Of a stretch of DNA of 64,000 nucleotides, positions 28,863 to 38,156 are shown one piece after another. The stretch's first letter is position 1. The number at the start of each line of letters is the position of its first letter. A program made the position numbers and the translations under genes. Source of the stretch: Neisseriaceae bacterium (GTDB lineage: Bacteria > Pseudomonadota > Gammaproteobacteria > Burkholderiales > Chromobacteriaceae); assembly GCA_027489245.1 (NCBI GenBank), contig JAIYAC010000020.1:1-64000 (forward strand). Direction: 5' to 3'. Below the pieces are notes generated by a model. It ran no database searches. It had not been told where the DNA came from and was given only the letters and a program-made list of their open reading frames with translations.

Positions 28863-29792
28863 TTACAGCACCCGAGGCGGCATCAGCAGTACCATCTTGC
28901 CGCCTGACTGCCCGCGCTCGCCCAGCCGGTGCGCTTCGGCAGCGTCGGCCATGGGCAGCGTGCGAGCGACCTCTACCCGCAACTGCCGCTGCAGCAAGCT
29001 GGCCAGTACGCTGCCACGCGGCCGGGTCATGACAAACTCGGCGTGCACACCTGCCCGCTCGGCACGCCCGGGCGGCGGCGGCATGGCGGTGGCCAACAAC
29101 AAGCCACCCGTTTGCAAGGTGCGCCATGAGGCCTCTTGTACCGGGCCGCCGATGGTGTCCAGCACGACATCCATATCGCGCAATTGCTGGCCAAAAGAGT
29201 CCACCTGGTAGTCCAGCACCTCGTCCGCCCCCAGCGCCCGGACACGCGCCATGCTGTTACCGCTGGCCATGGCCACCACGTACGCACCGTGCTGCTTGGC
29301 GAGCGGCACCGCCACCCCGCCCAGCGCGCCCGCCGCGCCGTGTATCAGCACGCGGTTGCCCGGCTTGATTTGTGCCATATCCACCAGCGCTGTCCAGGCA
29401 GCCTGCCCGGGGGTGGGCAATGCTGCGGCATCAACAAACGATACCTCTGGCGGAATCAGCGCTGCCTGCTGTGCAGGCACTACCACGTATTCGGCATAGG
29501 TACCATGCTGACCCAGGTCGGCGTAAAAGCACACGCGGTCTTCCAGCGCAAAGCCCGGCACCTCGCCGCCGAGCGCTACCACCACACCTGCCCCATCGAG
29601 CCCCGGGGTAAAAGGCAAGGAAAGCGGCCGTGCACCAGCCATGGCGCCAGAGCGCAGCTTCCAGTCCAGCGGGTTGATACCGGCCGCCACCACGCGTACC
29701 AACAGCTCGCCAGGGCCACAGTCCGGGATGGGTATCTCGTCCAGCTGCATGACTTCGGGGCCGCCATACGTAAAGAATCGAATCGCTTTCAC
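28863..29792 (-). CDS. zinc-independent alcohol dehydrogenase / quinone oxidoreductase (MDR family)
   Basis: A 309-aa NAD(P)H-dependent reductase of the medium-chain family. It has the GroES-like domain (YGGPEVMQLDEIPIPDCGPGELLVRVVAAGINPLDWKLR) and a Rossmann domain (VLIHGAAGALGGVAVPLAK), and no structural-zinc cysteines. I chose GTG 29792 because GGGAGG lies just upstream; an ATG eight codons earlier would place that site inside the gene. It is divergent from a LysR gene that probably controls it. The likely role is reduction of quinones or reactive carbonyls. Confidence 0.85.
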   Translation of the reverse strand: MKAIRFFTYGGPEVMQLDEIPIPDCGPGELLVRVVAAGINPLDWKLRSGAMAGARPLSLPFTPGLDGAGVVVALGGEVPGFALEDRVCFYADLGQHGTYAEYVVVPAQQAALIPPEVSFVDAAALPTPGQAAWTALVDMAQIKPGNRVLIHGAAGALGGVAVPLAKQHGAYVVAMASGNSMARVRALGADEVLDYQVDSFGQQLRDMDVVLDTIGGPVQEASWRTLQTGGLLLATAMPPPPGRAERAGVHAEFVMTRPRGSVLASLLQRQLRVEVARTLPMADAAEAHRLGERGQSGGKMVLLMPPRVL

Positions 29793-29883
29793 ACTACCTC
29801 CCGCCGTAATCAGCAACGAATGGCCAGTGTGCGCGAAAGCGATTCTTGCATTTAAAGAACAAAGTCAGATAAATTATCCATAT

Positions 29884-30786
29884 ATGAAAGAAAAGAGACA
29901 GTTTCACCACACCCCTTCGCTGGACGACATGGCCTTGTTTGTGGAGGTGGTGCGCACCGGCAGCTTTCACCGTGCCGCCCAGCTACTGGACATGCCCGGT
30001 GCCACGCTGTCGCGCCGCATTGCGGCCATGGAGAAACGCCTGGGGGTGCGCTTGCTGGAGCGCACCACACGGCGGGTGGCGCTGAGCGAGCGTGCGCGGC
30101 CTTTTTTCGAGCGCTGTGCCGTACTGGTAGACGAGGCCAGGCAGGCCGAATCGCTGCTGCAAAGCCAGCAGGCCATGGCCGCGGGCACGCTGCACGTGTG
30201 CATGTCGGCCGATATCGCCGTGCTGTGGGTAGGGCCGCTGCTGGCCGAGTTCACCCGCCTGCACCCCGATATCACGCTGGATCTGGACCTGAGTGGCGTG
30301 GTAGACGAACACGCCGACACCCAGCCAGACATCATCATCCGCCAAGGCAGCAGTCGCCCGGCGGGCCGCCCGGTGTGGCCACTGGCCACGCTGACACAGG
30401 GCCTGTTTGCGGCGCCGGCCTATCTGGCCCGGCACATGGCACCCCTCACCCCGGCAGAGCTGGCGGCACACGATTGCCTGCTCAGCCGTGGCCAGGTGCA
30501 GTGGGCGCTGCGCCAAGCCGGCAAGCCGCAGCAGCCAATGCTCAACGGGCGGGTAAGCCTGAATGATCTGGGCCTGATGCGCGTGCTGGCCGAGCATGGC
30601 GCGGGCATTGCCATGCTACCCAAGCTGCTGACACAAGAGGCCGTACGCAGCGGCCGCCTGGTGGCCGTTCTGGCCGACTGGGAATGCCCGGCGCTGACGT
30701 TAGTGGCGCTGGCGGCCAACGATACACTCACGCCGCAGGCCCTGGCGTTGCGCGATTTCCTGGCCAGCCGGCTGGCGCTGGACTAG
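29884..30786 (+). CDS. LysR-family transcriptional regulator
   Basis: A 300-aa regulator with an N-terminal winged helix (DDMALFVEVVRTGSFHRAAQLLDMPGATLSRRIAAMEKRLGVRLLER) and a periplasmic-binding-like effector domain. The 91-bp gap to the divergent oxidoreductase is AT-rich and the natural place for its operator, so control of that gene, and perhaps of the YcaC-like gene, is likely. It belongs to the CrgA/DsdC-like group common beside single oxidoreductases. The effector is unknown. Confidence 0.88.
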   Translation: MKEKRQFHHTPSLDDMALFVEVVRTGSFHRAAQLLDMPGATLSRRIAAMEKRLGVRLLERTTRRVALSERARPFFERCAVLVDEARQAESLLQSQQAMAAGTLHVCMSADIAVLWVGPLLAEFTRLHPDITLDLDLSGVVDEHADTQPDIIIRQGSSRPAGRPVWPLATLTQGLFAAPAYLARHMAPLTPAELAAHDCLLSRGQVQWALRQAGKPQQPMLNGRVSLNDLGLMRVLAEHGAGIAMLPKLLTQEAVRSGRLVAVLADWECPALTLVALAANDTLTPQALALRDFLASRLALD

Positions 30787-30807
30787 CACCGCCCCAGGCC
30801 CACCACG

Positions 30808-31731
30808 CTACGCGGTACTCCCCCGCAGCTTGCCCAGCGCCAGGCTGGCAGCAGCGGTGCGGGTTTCCACCGCCAGCTTGTCGAAGACATGTTCCAGGTG
30901 CTTGTTTACCGTGCGCGGGCTCATGCCCAGGATATCGGCGATATCGCGGTTGGTCTTACCCAGGCTCAGCCAGTGCAGCACCTCGGCCTCGCGCTGGGTC
31001 AGCCGGAACGCCCCCATCAGCGTCTGGATACTGGCTTCGTCGTTTTCTTCGCGCAACACCACCAGCCATTCCTCATCGCCGGTCTGGTCATGAAAACTGG
31101 CCCGTAGCCGCCGCCCGGCTTGCGCCAGCAAGAGCGCCGGCTGCTCGGTACCGGCTAGTCTGGCGGCCTGGGCAGCCTGGGTCCAGGCCAGCAAGGCCGG
31201 CGGGGCCTGGTCACCCGCGCCAAAATAATGCTCGATCAGCCGCCGTGCCAGCGCGGTTTGCCACACCAGGCGGCCACTGCGGGCGGCAATGGCTACCGTG
31301 GCCTGGCCGAAAGCGTCTAGCGCGCTGCTGGCCTGCGTCATCTGGCGGGCGTTCTGGATATGCGCGGCGATGCGCGCCAGCACCTCGGGCGGGCGCAGCG
31401 GTTTGGTGACATAGTCGGCCCCGCCGGCGGCAAAGGCCGCCACCACGTGTTCGCTTTCGGTCAGGCCGGTCATGAACACAATGGGGATGGCACGGGTGGC
31501 AAACGCGGCTTTCAGGCGACGCGCCACCTCGAAGCCATCCAGCCCCGGCATCACCGCGTCCAGCAGGATGACATCGGGCAGCGACAGCCGGGCGCGCTGC
31601 AAGGCAGCCTCGCCGTCGGTAGCCACCAGTACGGTGTAGCCCGCCTCATCCAGCGCGTCGTGCAGCAGCGACAGGTTATCCGGCTGGTCGTCTACGATCA
31701 GTACCACGTGCTGCAGGTGTGGGGTAGTCAT
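30808..31731 (-). CDS. LuxR-type response regulator partner of the NCS1-kinase fusion
   Basis: A 307-aa two-component response regulator. The receiver domain (about residues 8-125) has DD in LIVDDQPDN, phospho-acceptor Asp in VILLDAVMPGLDGF, and Lys in YVTKPLRPPE. A middle region of about 100 residues is unassigned. The C-terminal LuxR helix-turn-helix is LTQREAEVLHWLSLGKTNRDIADILGMSPRTVNKHLEHVFDKL. Its ATG overlaps the kinase stop (ATGA), so the two are coupled. Targets are not visible. Confidence 0.92.
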   Translation of the reverse strand: MTTPHLQHVVLIVDDQPDNLSLLHDALDEAGYTVLVATDGEAALQRARLSLPDVILLDAVMPGLDGFEVARRLKAAFATRAIPIVFMTGLTESEHVVAAFAAGGADYVTKPLRPPEVLARIAAHIQNARQMTQASSALDAFGQATVAIAARSGRLVWQTALARRLIEHYFGAGDQAPPALLAWTQAAQAARLAGTEQPALLLAQAGRRLRASFHDQTGDEEWLVVLREENDEASIQTLMGAFRLTQREAEVLHWLSLGKTNRDIADILGMSPRTVNKHLEHVFDKLAVETRTAAASLALGKLRGSTA

Positions 31732-34700
31732 GCTTTATTCTCCGGCTGCAAACCGTGGTGCAGCAGCTCGCGCAAGGCTTCAAACTGGAACTGGCGCACG
31801 TGCTCGCCGGCCACGCGGGCAAACTCGCCGTAGGCCGCATCCAGTGCGGCTAACCTGGCCAGCTCGCTGCGCAGCCCGCGCACATAGCCCAGCTCTACCG
31901 CCTCCAGCAGGCCGGCCAGCTCGGCAGCCGGCGGCAATACCAGGGCGGGCAGCACCGGCACAGGGTTGGCCGCCGCCGTGGCGGGCTGGCCAATCACCCA
32001 CTCCAGCGACAGCTTGTGGCCTATCCAGTCCAGCAGTTCTTCTACGCGTATCGGTTTGAGAATGAAATCTTCGCTGGCAATGCCGGCGTCGTTGTCCTGC
32101 CCTTTATCAAAGGCATTGGCCGAAATCACGGCCAACTGTGCGGTACAGCCCGCCTGGCGCAGGCGGCGCAGCGTTTCCCAGCCGTCGATCCCCGGCATGG
32201 CCAGGTCCATGAACACCAGGTGCGGCTGAAAACGCCCCACCATGGCCAGGCAGTCATAACCGTTGGCCGCTTGGGCCACCTCGAAGCCCAGGCGCTCCAG
32301 CACGCCGGCCAGCATTTCACGGTCGATGGCTTCGTTATCTACCAGCAGGATGCGCTGGCGCACGCCCACATAGCCCACCCGGTTGCGGCGCGGCAGCTCG
32401 CGCTCGGCCAGCGCGGCGTGCACGTGCGGCAAGAACAGGCGCACGGTGAAGTGGCTGCCCTGCCCTGGCGTGCTGCGCACGGTCAGCTCGCCGCCCATCA
32501 GGTCGGTAAGCATCTTGCTGATGGTGAGGCCCAGGCCGGTGCCGCCCGCGCCGCTGCTACTGCCGCGCTCGAACGGCTCGAAGATGCGGACCAGCTCACC
32601 TTCGGCAATGCCCGGCCCGGTATCGATCACCTCGAAGGTAGCCATCTCGCCACGGTATTGCAGAGCAAAACGCACGCTGCCGCGGCGGGTAAACTTGACC
32701 GCGTTGCCCAGCAGGTTGATCAGGATCTGGCGCAGGCGCTTTTCGTCGGCGCGCACCACCTGCGGCAAGTGGGCGGCGGGGGCGTAGTGAAAATCCAGCC
32801 CCTTGTTACGCGCCTGCAGCTCGAACATGGCCACCAGCTGGCGCAGGAAGGCATCGAAGTCCATGGCACGGGTCGCCAGCTGCAGCTTGCCGCTTTCGAT
32901 GCGGGCAATATCCATGCTGCCCTCGATCACCGACAGCAGGTGGTCGCCGCTACGGCGTATCACCTCGATGGCCTGCCGGCGCGACGGCGGGATCTCGGCG
33001 TCGCCATCCAGAATCTGCGCGTAGCCCAGAATGCTGTTCAGCGGGGTACGCAGCTCGTGGCTGATGGCCGACACATAGCGGCTCTTGGCCTGGTTGGCTT
33101 GCTCTGCCGCCTCGCGCGCGCGCTTGAGCTGCTCGTCGGTGAGCCGGTGCGATTCGATTTCGGCAAGCAGGCGGGCGGTCTGGCGGTTCGATTCCAGCTG
33201 TGCCACCTCGCGGCTCTGGGCAGTCAGCACCATCCACCACGCTACCACGCCGCTCACCAGCAGCAGTACGGCAAACAGCCGCCAGAATAGCTGCGGCAGC
33301 CAGGCCTCATAGCCGCCCTGCAGCGCGCCTTGCCATTCGATGTAATACAGCAAGCCCAGCACCAGCAGCAGCACGCTGCCGATGCTGGTCATCAGCAGCA
33401 GATAATGGCCCAGCCCGTGCGCCAGATACGGCTGCAAAGCCCGCGGCAGCAGGTAACGTAACAGCGCGGCCCACTGTGCGGCCAACCTGGCTTGCGGCTT
33501 GCAGGCATCGCCACAGCGTACGTCCAGCGTGCAGCACAGCGAGCAGATCATGCCCTGGTAGGCAGGGCACGGCGCCATGTCTTCCGCCTCGTAATCGCGC
33601 TCGCACACCACGCAGCGGTACTGGCTGGCACCGGCAGCCATGGCGGGCCGTGCGCTGTAATAGCGCCCGCCCGTCAGCCAGGCAATCAGCGGGGCGCTAC
33701 AAAACGCCACCGCCATGGCCACAAAAGGCGCCAGTGGCTGCCAGTGCTCGCCAAATACCCCCACGTGGGTGGCAATCGACAGCAAAGACGCCAGCGCCAT
33801 GGCACCCACACCTACCGGATTGATGTCGTACAGATAGCTGCGCTTGAACTCGATGCCTTTCGGGCTCAGCCCCAGCGGCTTGCTGACCACCAGGTCGGCC
33901 ACCACGGCCATGATCCACGAGATGGCAATATTGGCATACAGCCCCAGCACCTGGCCCAGCGCGTGGAACACCTCCAGCTCCATCAGCAGCAGGGCAATGG
34001 CCAGGTTGAATACCACCCACACCACGCGGCCGGGGTGGCTGTGGGTGAGGCGCGAAAAAAAGTTGGACCACGCCAGCGAGCCGGCGTAGGCATTGGTGAC
34101 ATTGATCTTCAGCTGCGACACCAGCACAAACAGCGTGGTGGCCGCGATGGCCAGGCCGGTATTGTCAAACACATGGGCAAAGCCGATCAGGTACATCTGG
34201 TTGGGGTCCACCGCGCGCTCGGCCGCCACGCCGTTGCGCAGCGCCAGCCAAGCCAGCAGCGCGCCGCCCAGCATTTTCAGCACGCCGGGCAGCACCCAGC
34301 CAGGGCCGCCCACCATCACCGCCAGCAGCCACTGTCTATGGTTGGCCGCAGTACGCGGCGGCATGAAGCGCAGGTAATCTGCCTGCTCGCCCATCTGGGT
34401 AATCAGTGCAATGCCCACCGTCAGCGCCGCACCAAACAGATGCAGGTCAAACGCCTGCGGTGCATGGTGCGCACCAGCGTAGCGCCACAGCCCGGCCAGC
34501 GCCTGCGGCTCGTGCCACAGCACAAAAACATAGGGCAGCACCAGCAAACACAGCCACAGCGGCTGCGTCCACACTTGCAGCCGGCTGATGGCAGTGACAC
34601 CGTGCGTCACCAGCGGCAGCACCACCAGCGCGCATAGCAGGTAGCCCCACTGCGGCGGTATGCCAAAGCCCAGTTCCAGTGCATAGGCCATGATGGCCGC

Positions 34701-35126
34701 TTCCAGCGCAAAGAAAATGAAGGTAAACGAGGCGTAAATCAGCGAGGTGATGGTGGAGCCGATATAGCCAAAGCCAGCGCCACGGGTGAGCAGGTCCATA
34801 TCCACGCCATAGCGGGCGGCGTACAGGCTGATGGGCAGGCCGGCCAGAAAGATAATCAGGCCGGTGGCCAGAATGGCCAGAAAGGCGTTCAGGAAGCCGG
34901 CCTCCACCATCATGGTGGCGCCCACGGCTTCCAGCACCAGAAACGAGGCAGCGCCGCCGACGGCGGTATTGGCTACCCGCCACGCCGACCAGCGCCGGAA
35001 GCGCTGTGGGGTAAAGCGCAGCGCGTAGTCTTCCAGCGTCTCGCTGGCGACCCAGCGGTTGTAGTCGCGCCGGATGGTCACGACGGTTTGTGGTGGTGCG
35101 GCGGCGGCTTCGGTATGCGTATCCAT
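31728..35126 (-). CDS. NCS1 permease-histidine kinase-receiver fusion (hybrid sensor)
   Basis: An 1132-aa membrane sensor. Residues 1-490 are a nucleobase:cation symporter-1 (cytosine/purine permease-like) domain with about 12 helices, including NTAVGGAASFLVLEAVGATM and SQLKINVTNAYAGSLAWSNFF. Residues 505-542 hold eight cysteines (505, 508, 520, 528, 531, 532, 538, 542), probably a metal site. Two more helices follow (about 573-597 and 612-634), then a coiled coil. HisKA has His690 (SAISHELRTPLNS), the ATPase has Asn808, DTGPGI and GGTGLGLTISK, and the receiver (about 925-1040) has Asp974 and Lys1024. The permease domain probably senses a nucleobase or related nitrogen compound, by analogy with the SLC5-kinase fusion CbrA. 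It lies near the urea genes. Confidence 0.92.
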   Translation of the reverse strand: MDTHTEAAAAPPQTVVTIRRDYNRWVASETLEDYALRFTPQRFRRWSAWRVANTAVGGAASFLVLEAVGATMMVEAGFLNAFLAILATGLIIFLAGLPISLYAARYGVDMDLLTRGAGFGYIGSTITSLIYASFTFIFFALEAAIMAYALELGFGIPPQWGYLLCALVVLPLVTHGVTAISRLQVWTQPLWLCLLVLPYVFVLWHEPQALAGLWRYAGAHHAPQAFDLHLFGAALTVGIALITQMGEQADYLRFMPPRTAANHRQWLLAVMVGGPGWVLPGVLKMLGGALLAWLALRNGVAAERAVDPNQMYLIGFAHVFDNTGLAIAATTLFVLVSQLKINVTNAYAGSLAWSNFFSRLTHSHPGRVVWVVFNLAIALLLMELEVFHALGQVLGLYANIAISWIMAVVADLVVSKPLGLSPKGIEFKRSYLYDINPVGVGAMALASLLSIATHVGVFGEHWQPLAPFVAMAVAFCSAPLIAWLTGGRYYSARPAMAAGASQYRCVVCERDYEAEDMAPCPAYQGMICSLCCTLDVRCGDACKPQARLAAQWAALLRYLLPRALQPYLAHGLGHYLLLMTSIGSVLLLVLGLLYYIEWQGALQGGYEAWLPQLFWRLFAVLLLVSGVVAWWMVLTAQSREVAQLESNRQTARLLAEIESHRLTDEQLKRAREAAEQANQAKSRYVSAISHELRTPLNSILGYAQILDGDAEIPPSRRQAIEVIRRSGDHLLSVIEGSMDIARIESGKLQLATRAMDFDAFLRQLVAMFELQARNKGLDFHYAPAAHLPQVVRADEKRLRQILINLLGNAVKFTRRGSVRFALQYRGEMATFEVIDTGPGIAEGELVRIFEPFERGSSSGAGGTGLGLTISKMLTDLMGGELTVRSTPGQGSHFTVRLFLPHVHAALAERELPRRNRVGYVGVRQRILLVDNEAIDREMLAGVLERLGFEVAQAANGYDCLAMVGRFQPHLVFMDLAMPGIDGWETLRRLRQAGCTAQLAVISANAFDKGQDNDAGIASEDFILKPIRVEELLDWIGHKLSLEWVIGQPATAAANPVPVLPALVLPPAAELAGLLEAVELGYVRGLRSELARLAALDAAYGEFARVAGEHVRQFQFEALRELLHHGLQPENKA

Positions 35127-35193
35127 GCCGCTTTACTGGCAAGAAGCAGGCCAAGCGGGCTTTTCCCCGCTGATCTTAAAAGCCTGGCAATAG

Positions 35194-35218
35194 AAAAAGC
35201 GCACCATTAACGGTGCGC
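35194..35218 (-). terminator. Rho-independent terminator after spoVR
   Basis: On the minus strand, GCGCACC and GGTGCGC arms around GTTAAT are followed by TTTTT. It separates the prkA-yeaH-spoVR unit from the downstream sensor gene. Confidence 0.88.
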
Positions 35219-35262
35219 GTACGCCAGCGGCCAGGCTGCGGCCAACCCGGTGGCTGGTGGAC

Positions 35263-36774
35263 TCAGGCCATGGCGGACACGTCCGGCTTGCAGCTGAACG
35301 TCTGGGTCATGTTGCCGTCGGCATCCACACTTTCCAGCTTCACGTCAAAACCCCACAGCCGGCTCACGTGCTTCAGCACCTCTTGCGCGCTACCGGCTTC
35401 CAGTGGTTTGCGGTTATGCATGCTGTGGCGCAGCGTGAGGCTGCGGTCGCCGCGCAGGTTCACGTTCCACACCTGGATATTCGGCTCGCGCGAGCCCAGG
35501 TTGTACTGCTCGGACAGCATCTGGCGGATGCGGCGGTAGCCGCGCTCGTCGTGGATGGCGGCCACCTCCAGCTTGTCGTCGCGGTCGTCGTCGCGGATGG
35601 CAAACAGGCGGAAGTCGCGAATCAGCTTGGGCGACAGGTATTGCGAGATGAAGCTCTCGTCCTTGAAGTTCTTCATCGCAAATTCCAGCACCGGGCGCCA
35701 CGGCGTGCCGGCAATATCGGGGAACCACTCGCGGTCTTCGGCGGTAGGTGCCTCGCAAATGCGCTTGATGTCCTGGTACATGGCAAAGCCCAGCGCATAC
35801 GGGTTGATGCCGTTGTACCAGCGGGCGGTAACGGGCGGCTGGTACACCACATTGGTGTGGCTTTGCAGAAACTCCATCATGAAACCGTCGGTGACCATGC
35901 CTTTTTCGTACAGGCGGTTCAGCAGCGTGTAGTGCCAGAACGTGGCCCAGCCCTCGTTCATGACCTGGGTCTGGCGCTGCGGGTAGAAATACTGCGCCAC
36001 CTTGCGCACGATGCGGATGATCTCGCGCTGCCACGGCTCCAGCAGCGGTGCCGATTTTTCGATGAAGTACAGCAGGTTTTCCTGCGGCTCGGCCGGGAAA
36101 CGCGGGGCAGCCTTGGCGCTGTCGTCGCGCTCGCGGCGCGGAATGGTGCGCCACAGGTCGTTGACCTGCGTCTGCAAATAGGCTTCGCGCTCGTGCAGGC
36201 GGGCTTGTTCTTCGGCCAGCGACAGTTTTTGCGGCCGCTTGTAGCGGTCTACGCCGTAGTTCATCAGCGCGTGGCAGCTGTCCAGCAGCTCTTCTACGGC
36301 ATCAATGCCATAGCGCTCTTCGCAGCGGCTGATGTACTGGCGGGCAAACACCAGGTAATCGATGATGGCGCTGGCGTCGGTCCAGGTACGGAACAGGTAA
36401 TTACCCTTGAAGAAGCTGTTGTGGCCGTAGGCAGCGTGGGCAATCACCAGCGCCTGCATCGTCATGGAGTTTTCTTCCATCAGGTAGGCGATGCAGGGGT
36501 TGGCGTTGATCACGATTTCATACGCCAGGCCCATCTGGCCACGCTTGTAGCTTTTTTCGGTGCTGACGAAGTGCTTGCCGAAACTCCAGTGGTGGTAGTT
36601 CACCGGCATGCCTACCGACGAGTAGGCGTCCATCATCTGCTCGGCAGTAATCACCTCCAGCTGGTTGGGGTAGCAGTCCAGCTGGAACTCGTTCACGGCG
36701 ATATCGCGGATGGCTTTGTCGTATTCGTCAATCAGGTCGAAGGTCCATTCGGACCCGGTGGAGATCGCTGTCAT
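35263..36774 (-). CDS. ycgB: SpoVR family protein (YcgB)
   Basis: A 503-aa cytoplasmic protein of the SpoVR/YcgB family (E. coli YcgB about 510 aa). Recognisable stretches are YPNQLEVITAEQMMDAYSSVGMPVNYHHWSFGK, NPCIAYLMEENSMTMQALVIAHAAYGHNSFF and MNEGWATFWHYTLLN. The function is unknown; in proteobacteria it accompanies the kinase PrkA and YeaH in a starvation/stress operon. It is the third gene of that operon here, 36 bp after yeaH, with a repeat copy in the gap. Confidence 0.93.
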   Translation of the reverse strand: MTAISTGSEWTFDLIDEYDKAIRDIAVNEFQLDCYPNQLEVITAEQMMDAYSSVGMPVNYHHWSFGKHFVSTEKSYKRGQMGLAYEIVINANPCIAYLMEENSMTMQALVIAHAAYGHNSFFKGNYLFRTWTDASAIIDYLVFARQYISRCEERYGIDAVEELLDSCHALMNYGVDRYKRPQKLSLAEEQARLHEREAYLQTQVNDLWRTIPRRERDDSAKAAPRFPAEPQENLLYFIEKSAPLLEPWQREIIRIVRKVAQYFYPQRQTQVMNEGWATFWHYTLLNRLYEKGMVTDGFMMEFLQSHTNVVYQPPVTARWYNGINPYALGFAMYQDIKRICEAPTAEDREWFPDIAGTPWRPVLEFAMKNFKDESFISQYLSPKLIRDFRLFAIRDDDRDDKLEVAAIHDERGYRRIRQMLSEQYNLGSREPNIQVWNVNLRGDRSLTLRHSMHNRKPLEAGSAQEVLKHVSRLWGFDVKLESVDADGNMTQTFSCKPDVSAMA

Positions 36775-36810
36775 GGTGCTGCCCTCCTGCTGCTGTGCCT
36801 GCGGCCAACC

Positions 36811-38082
36811 CTAGCGGGTGGCCGGCTGCCGCTTGAACAGTTCGCGGAAAACCGGATAGATATCAGCCGGCGAGCGGATTTTCTGCATGGCAAAGTGCTT
36901 GTGCTGCTCCGCCACGCGCAGGTACTCGTACCAGAGGTTTTGCGGCTCGCCCTCGGTAATTTCGATATAAGCGTAGTACTGGCACCACGGCAGGATGTGC
37001 TCTTGCAGTATCTTGCCGCAGTTGGCCGAATCGCTGTCCCAGTTATCCCCGTCAGACGCCTGCGCGGCGTAGATGTTCCACTCGCTGTTGGCGTAGCGTT
37101 TTTTCACGATGTCGGCCATCAGGTTCAGCGCCGACGACACCACGGTGCCACCCGACTCGCGCGAGTGGAAAAAGTCCTGCTCGTTTACCTCTACCGCACT
37201 GGTGTGGTGACGGATGAACACCACCTCGATCTTTTCGTAATTGCGCTGCAAAAACAGGTACAAGAGGATGAAAAAGCGCTTGGCCATATCCTTCTTGCCC
37301 TCGTCCATGGAGCCGGACACGTCCATCAGGCAGAACATCACCGCCTTGCTGGTGGGTTTGGGCTGCTTGACGCGGTTGTTGTAGCGCAGGTCGAACGGGT
37401 CGATGAACGGAATATGGTTGATCTTCTCGCGCAGCGCATGGATATGGCGGCGGCGCTCGCGCACCTCCACGCCGTTGTCGTCGTCCGACTCCAGCAGCGT
37501 GTCCAGGTCTTCTTCGGCTTCGCGCAGGCGGGCCAGCGTGGGAGCGGCCATGGCCACACGCCGCGCCAGTGCGCCGCGCAGGCTGCGCACAATGCTGATA
37601 TTGGCCGGCGTGCCGTCGTTGGTATAGCCGGCGCGCACCGGTTTCATTTCCTCGATGCCCATCAGCTGGGTTTTCACCAGGTTGGGCAACGCCAGGTCTT
37701 CGAAGAACACGTTCATGAACTCTTCGCGCGACAGCTGGAAGGCAAAGTCGTCCTCACCCTCGCCTTCGTTACTGGCTTTACCACCGCCACCGCCGCCGCC
37801 ACCGCCCTGCGGGCGCTTGATGCGGTCGCCCTGTACAAACTCTTCGTTCCCGGGGTGCACGTGCTCGCCCACGCCGCCACGGCCGTGGTGGAACGACGGC
37901 TCGGAAATATCCTTTACAGGGATGGATACGTTCTCGCCGCTTTCAATGTCGGTAATGCTGCGCCCCTTGATGGCCTTGCCGACGGCGTCCTTGATCTGGG
38001 CTTTGAAACGGCGCAAAAAGCGCTCGCGGTTGACGGCGGATTTGTTCTTGCCGTTCAGTCTTCTGTCGATAATGTGCGACAT
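36811..38082 (-). CDS. yeaH: YeaH/YhbH family protein (DUF444)
   Basis: A 423-aa DUF444 protein starting [26 protein letters not shown] glycine run ([13 protein letters not shown]) lies near residue 95-105. The C-terminal half contains a von Willebrand A-like MIDAS motif [11 protein letters not shown], and [12 protein letters not shown]. YeaH works with the kinase YeaG in nitrogen-starvation and stationary-phase survival in E. coli. The gene is followed by spoVR and preceded by prkA. Confidence 0.95.
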   Translation of the reverse strand: MSHIIDRRLNGKNKSAVNRERFLRRFKAQIKDAVGKAIKGRSITDIESGENVSIPVKDISEPSFHHGRGGVGEHVHPGNEEFVQGDRIKRPQGGGGGGGGGKASNEGEGEDDFAFQLSREEFMNVFFEDLALPNLVKTQLMGIEEMKPVRAGYTNDGTPANISIVRSLRGALARRVAMAAPTLARLREAEEDLDTLLESDDDNGVEVRERRRHIHALREKINHIPFIDPFDLRYNNRVKQPKPTSKAVMFCLMDVSGSMDEGKKDMAKRFFILLYLFLQRNYEKIEVVFIRHHTSAVEVNEQDFFHSRESGGTVVSSALNLMADIVKKRYANSEWNIYAAQASDGDNWDSDSANCGKILQEHILPWCQYYAYIEITEGEPQNLWYEYLRVAEQHKHFAMQKIRSPADIYPVFRELFKRQPATR

Positions 38083-38114
38083 GCTTGCCTCCTAGCCGTG
38101 TGGTCACGGTGACG

Positions 38115-38144
38115 GGTTGGCCGCAACGCTGCGGCCAACCTTTT
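38115..38144. repeat. inverted pair of the TGCGGCCAAC repeat (hairpin)
   Basis: GGTTGGCCGCA (38115-38125), loop ACGC, TGCGGCCAACC (38130-38140), then TTTT on the plus strand. It lies in the gap between prkA and yeaH, which are both on the minus strand. The T run is on the wrong side to be a terminator for them; the hairpin could still act in mRNA processing. Confidence 0.85.
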
Positions 38145-38156
38145 GCCGCTTACTGC

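Noticed and set aside
35257..38112. A 951-codon open frame on the plus strand
   Set aside because: It is the antisense shadow of spoVR and yeaH and has no recognisable domain.
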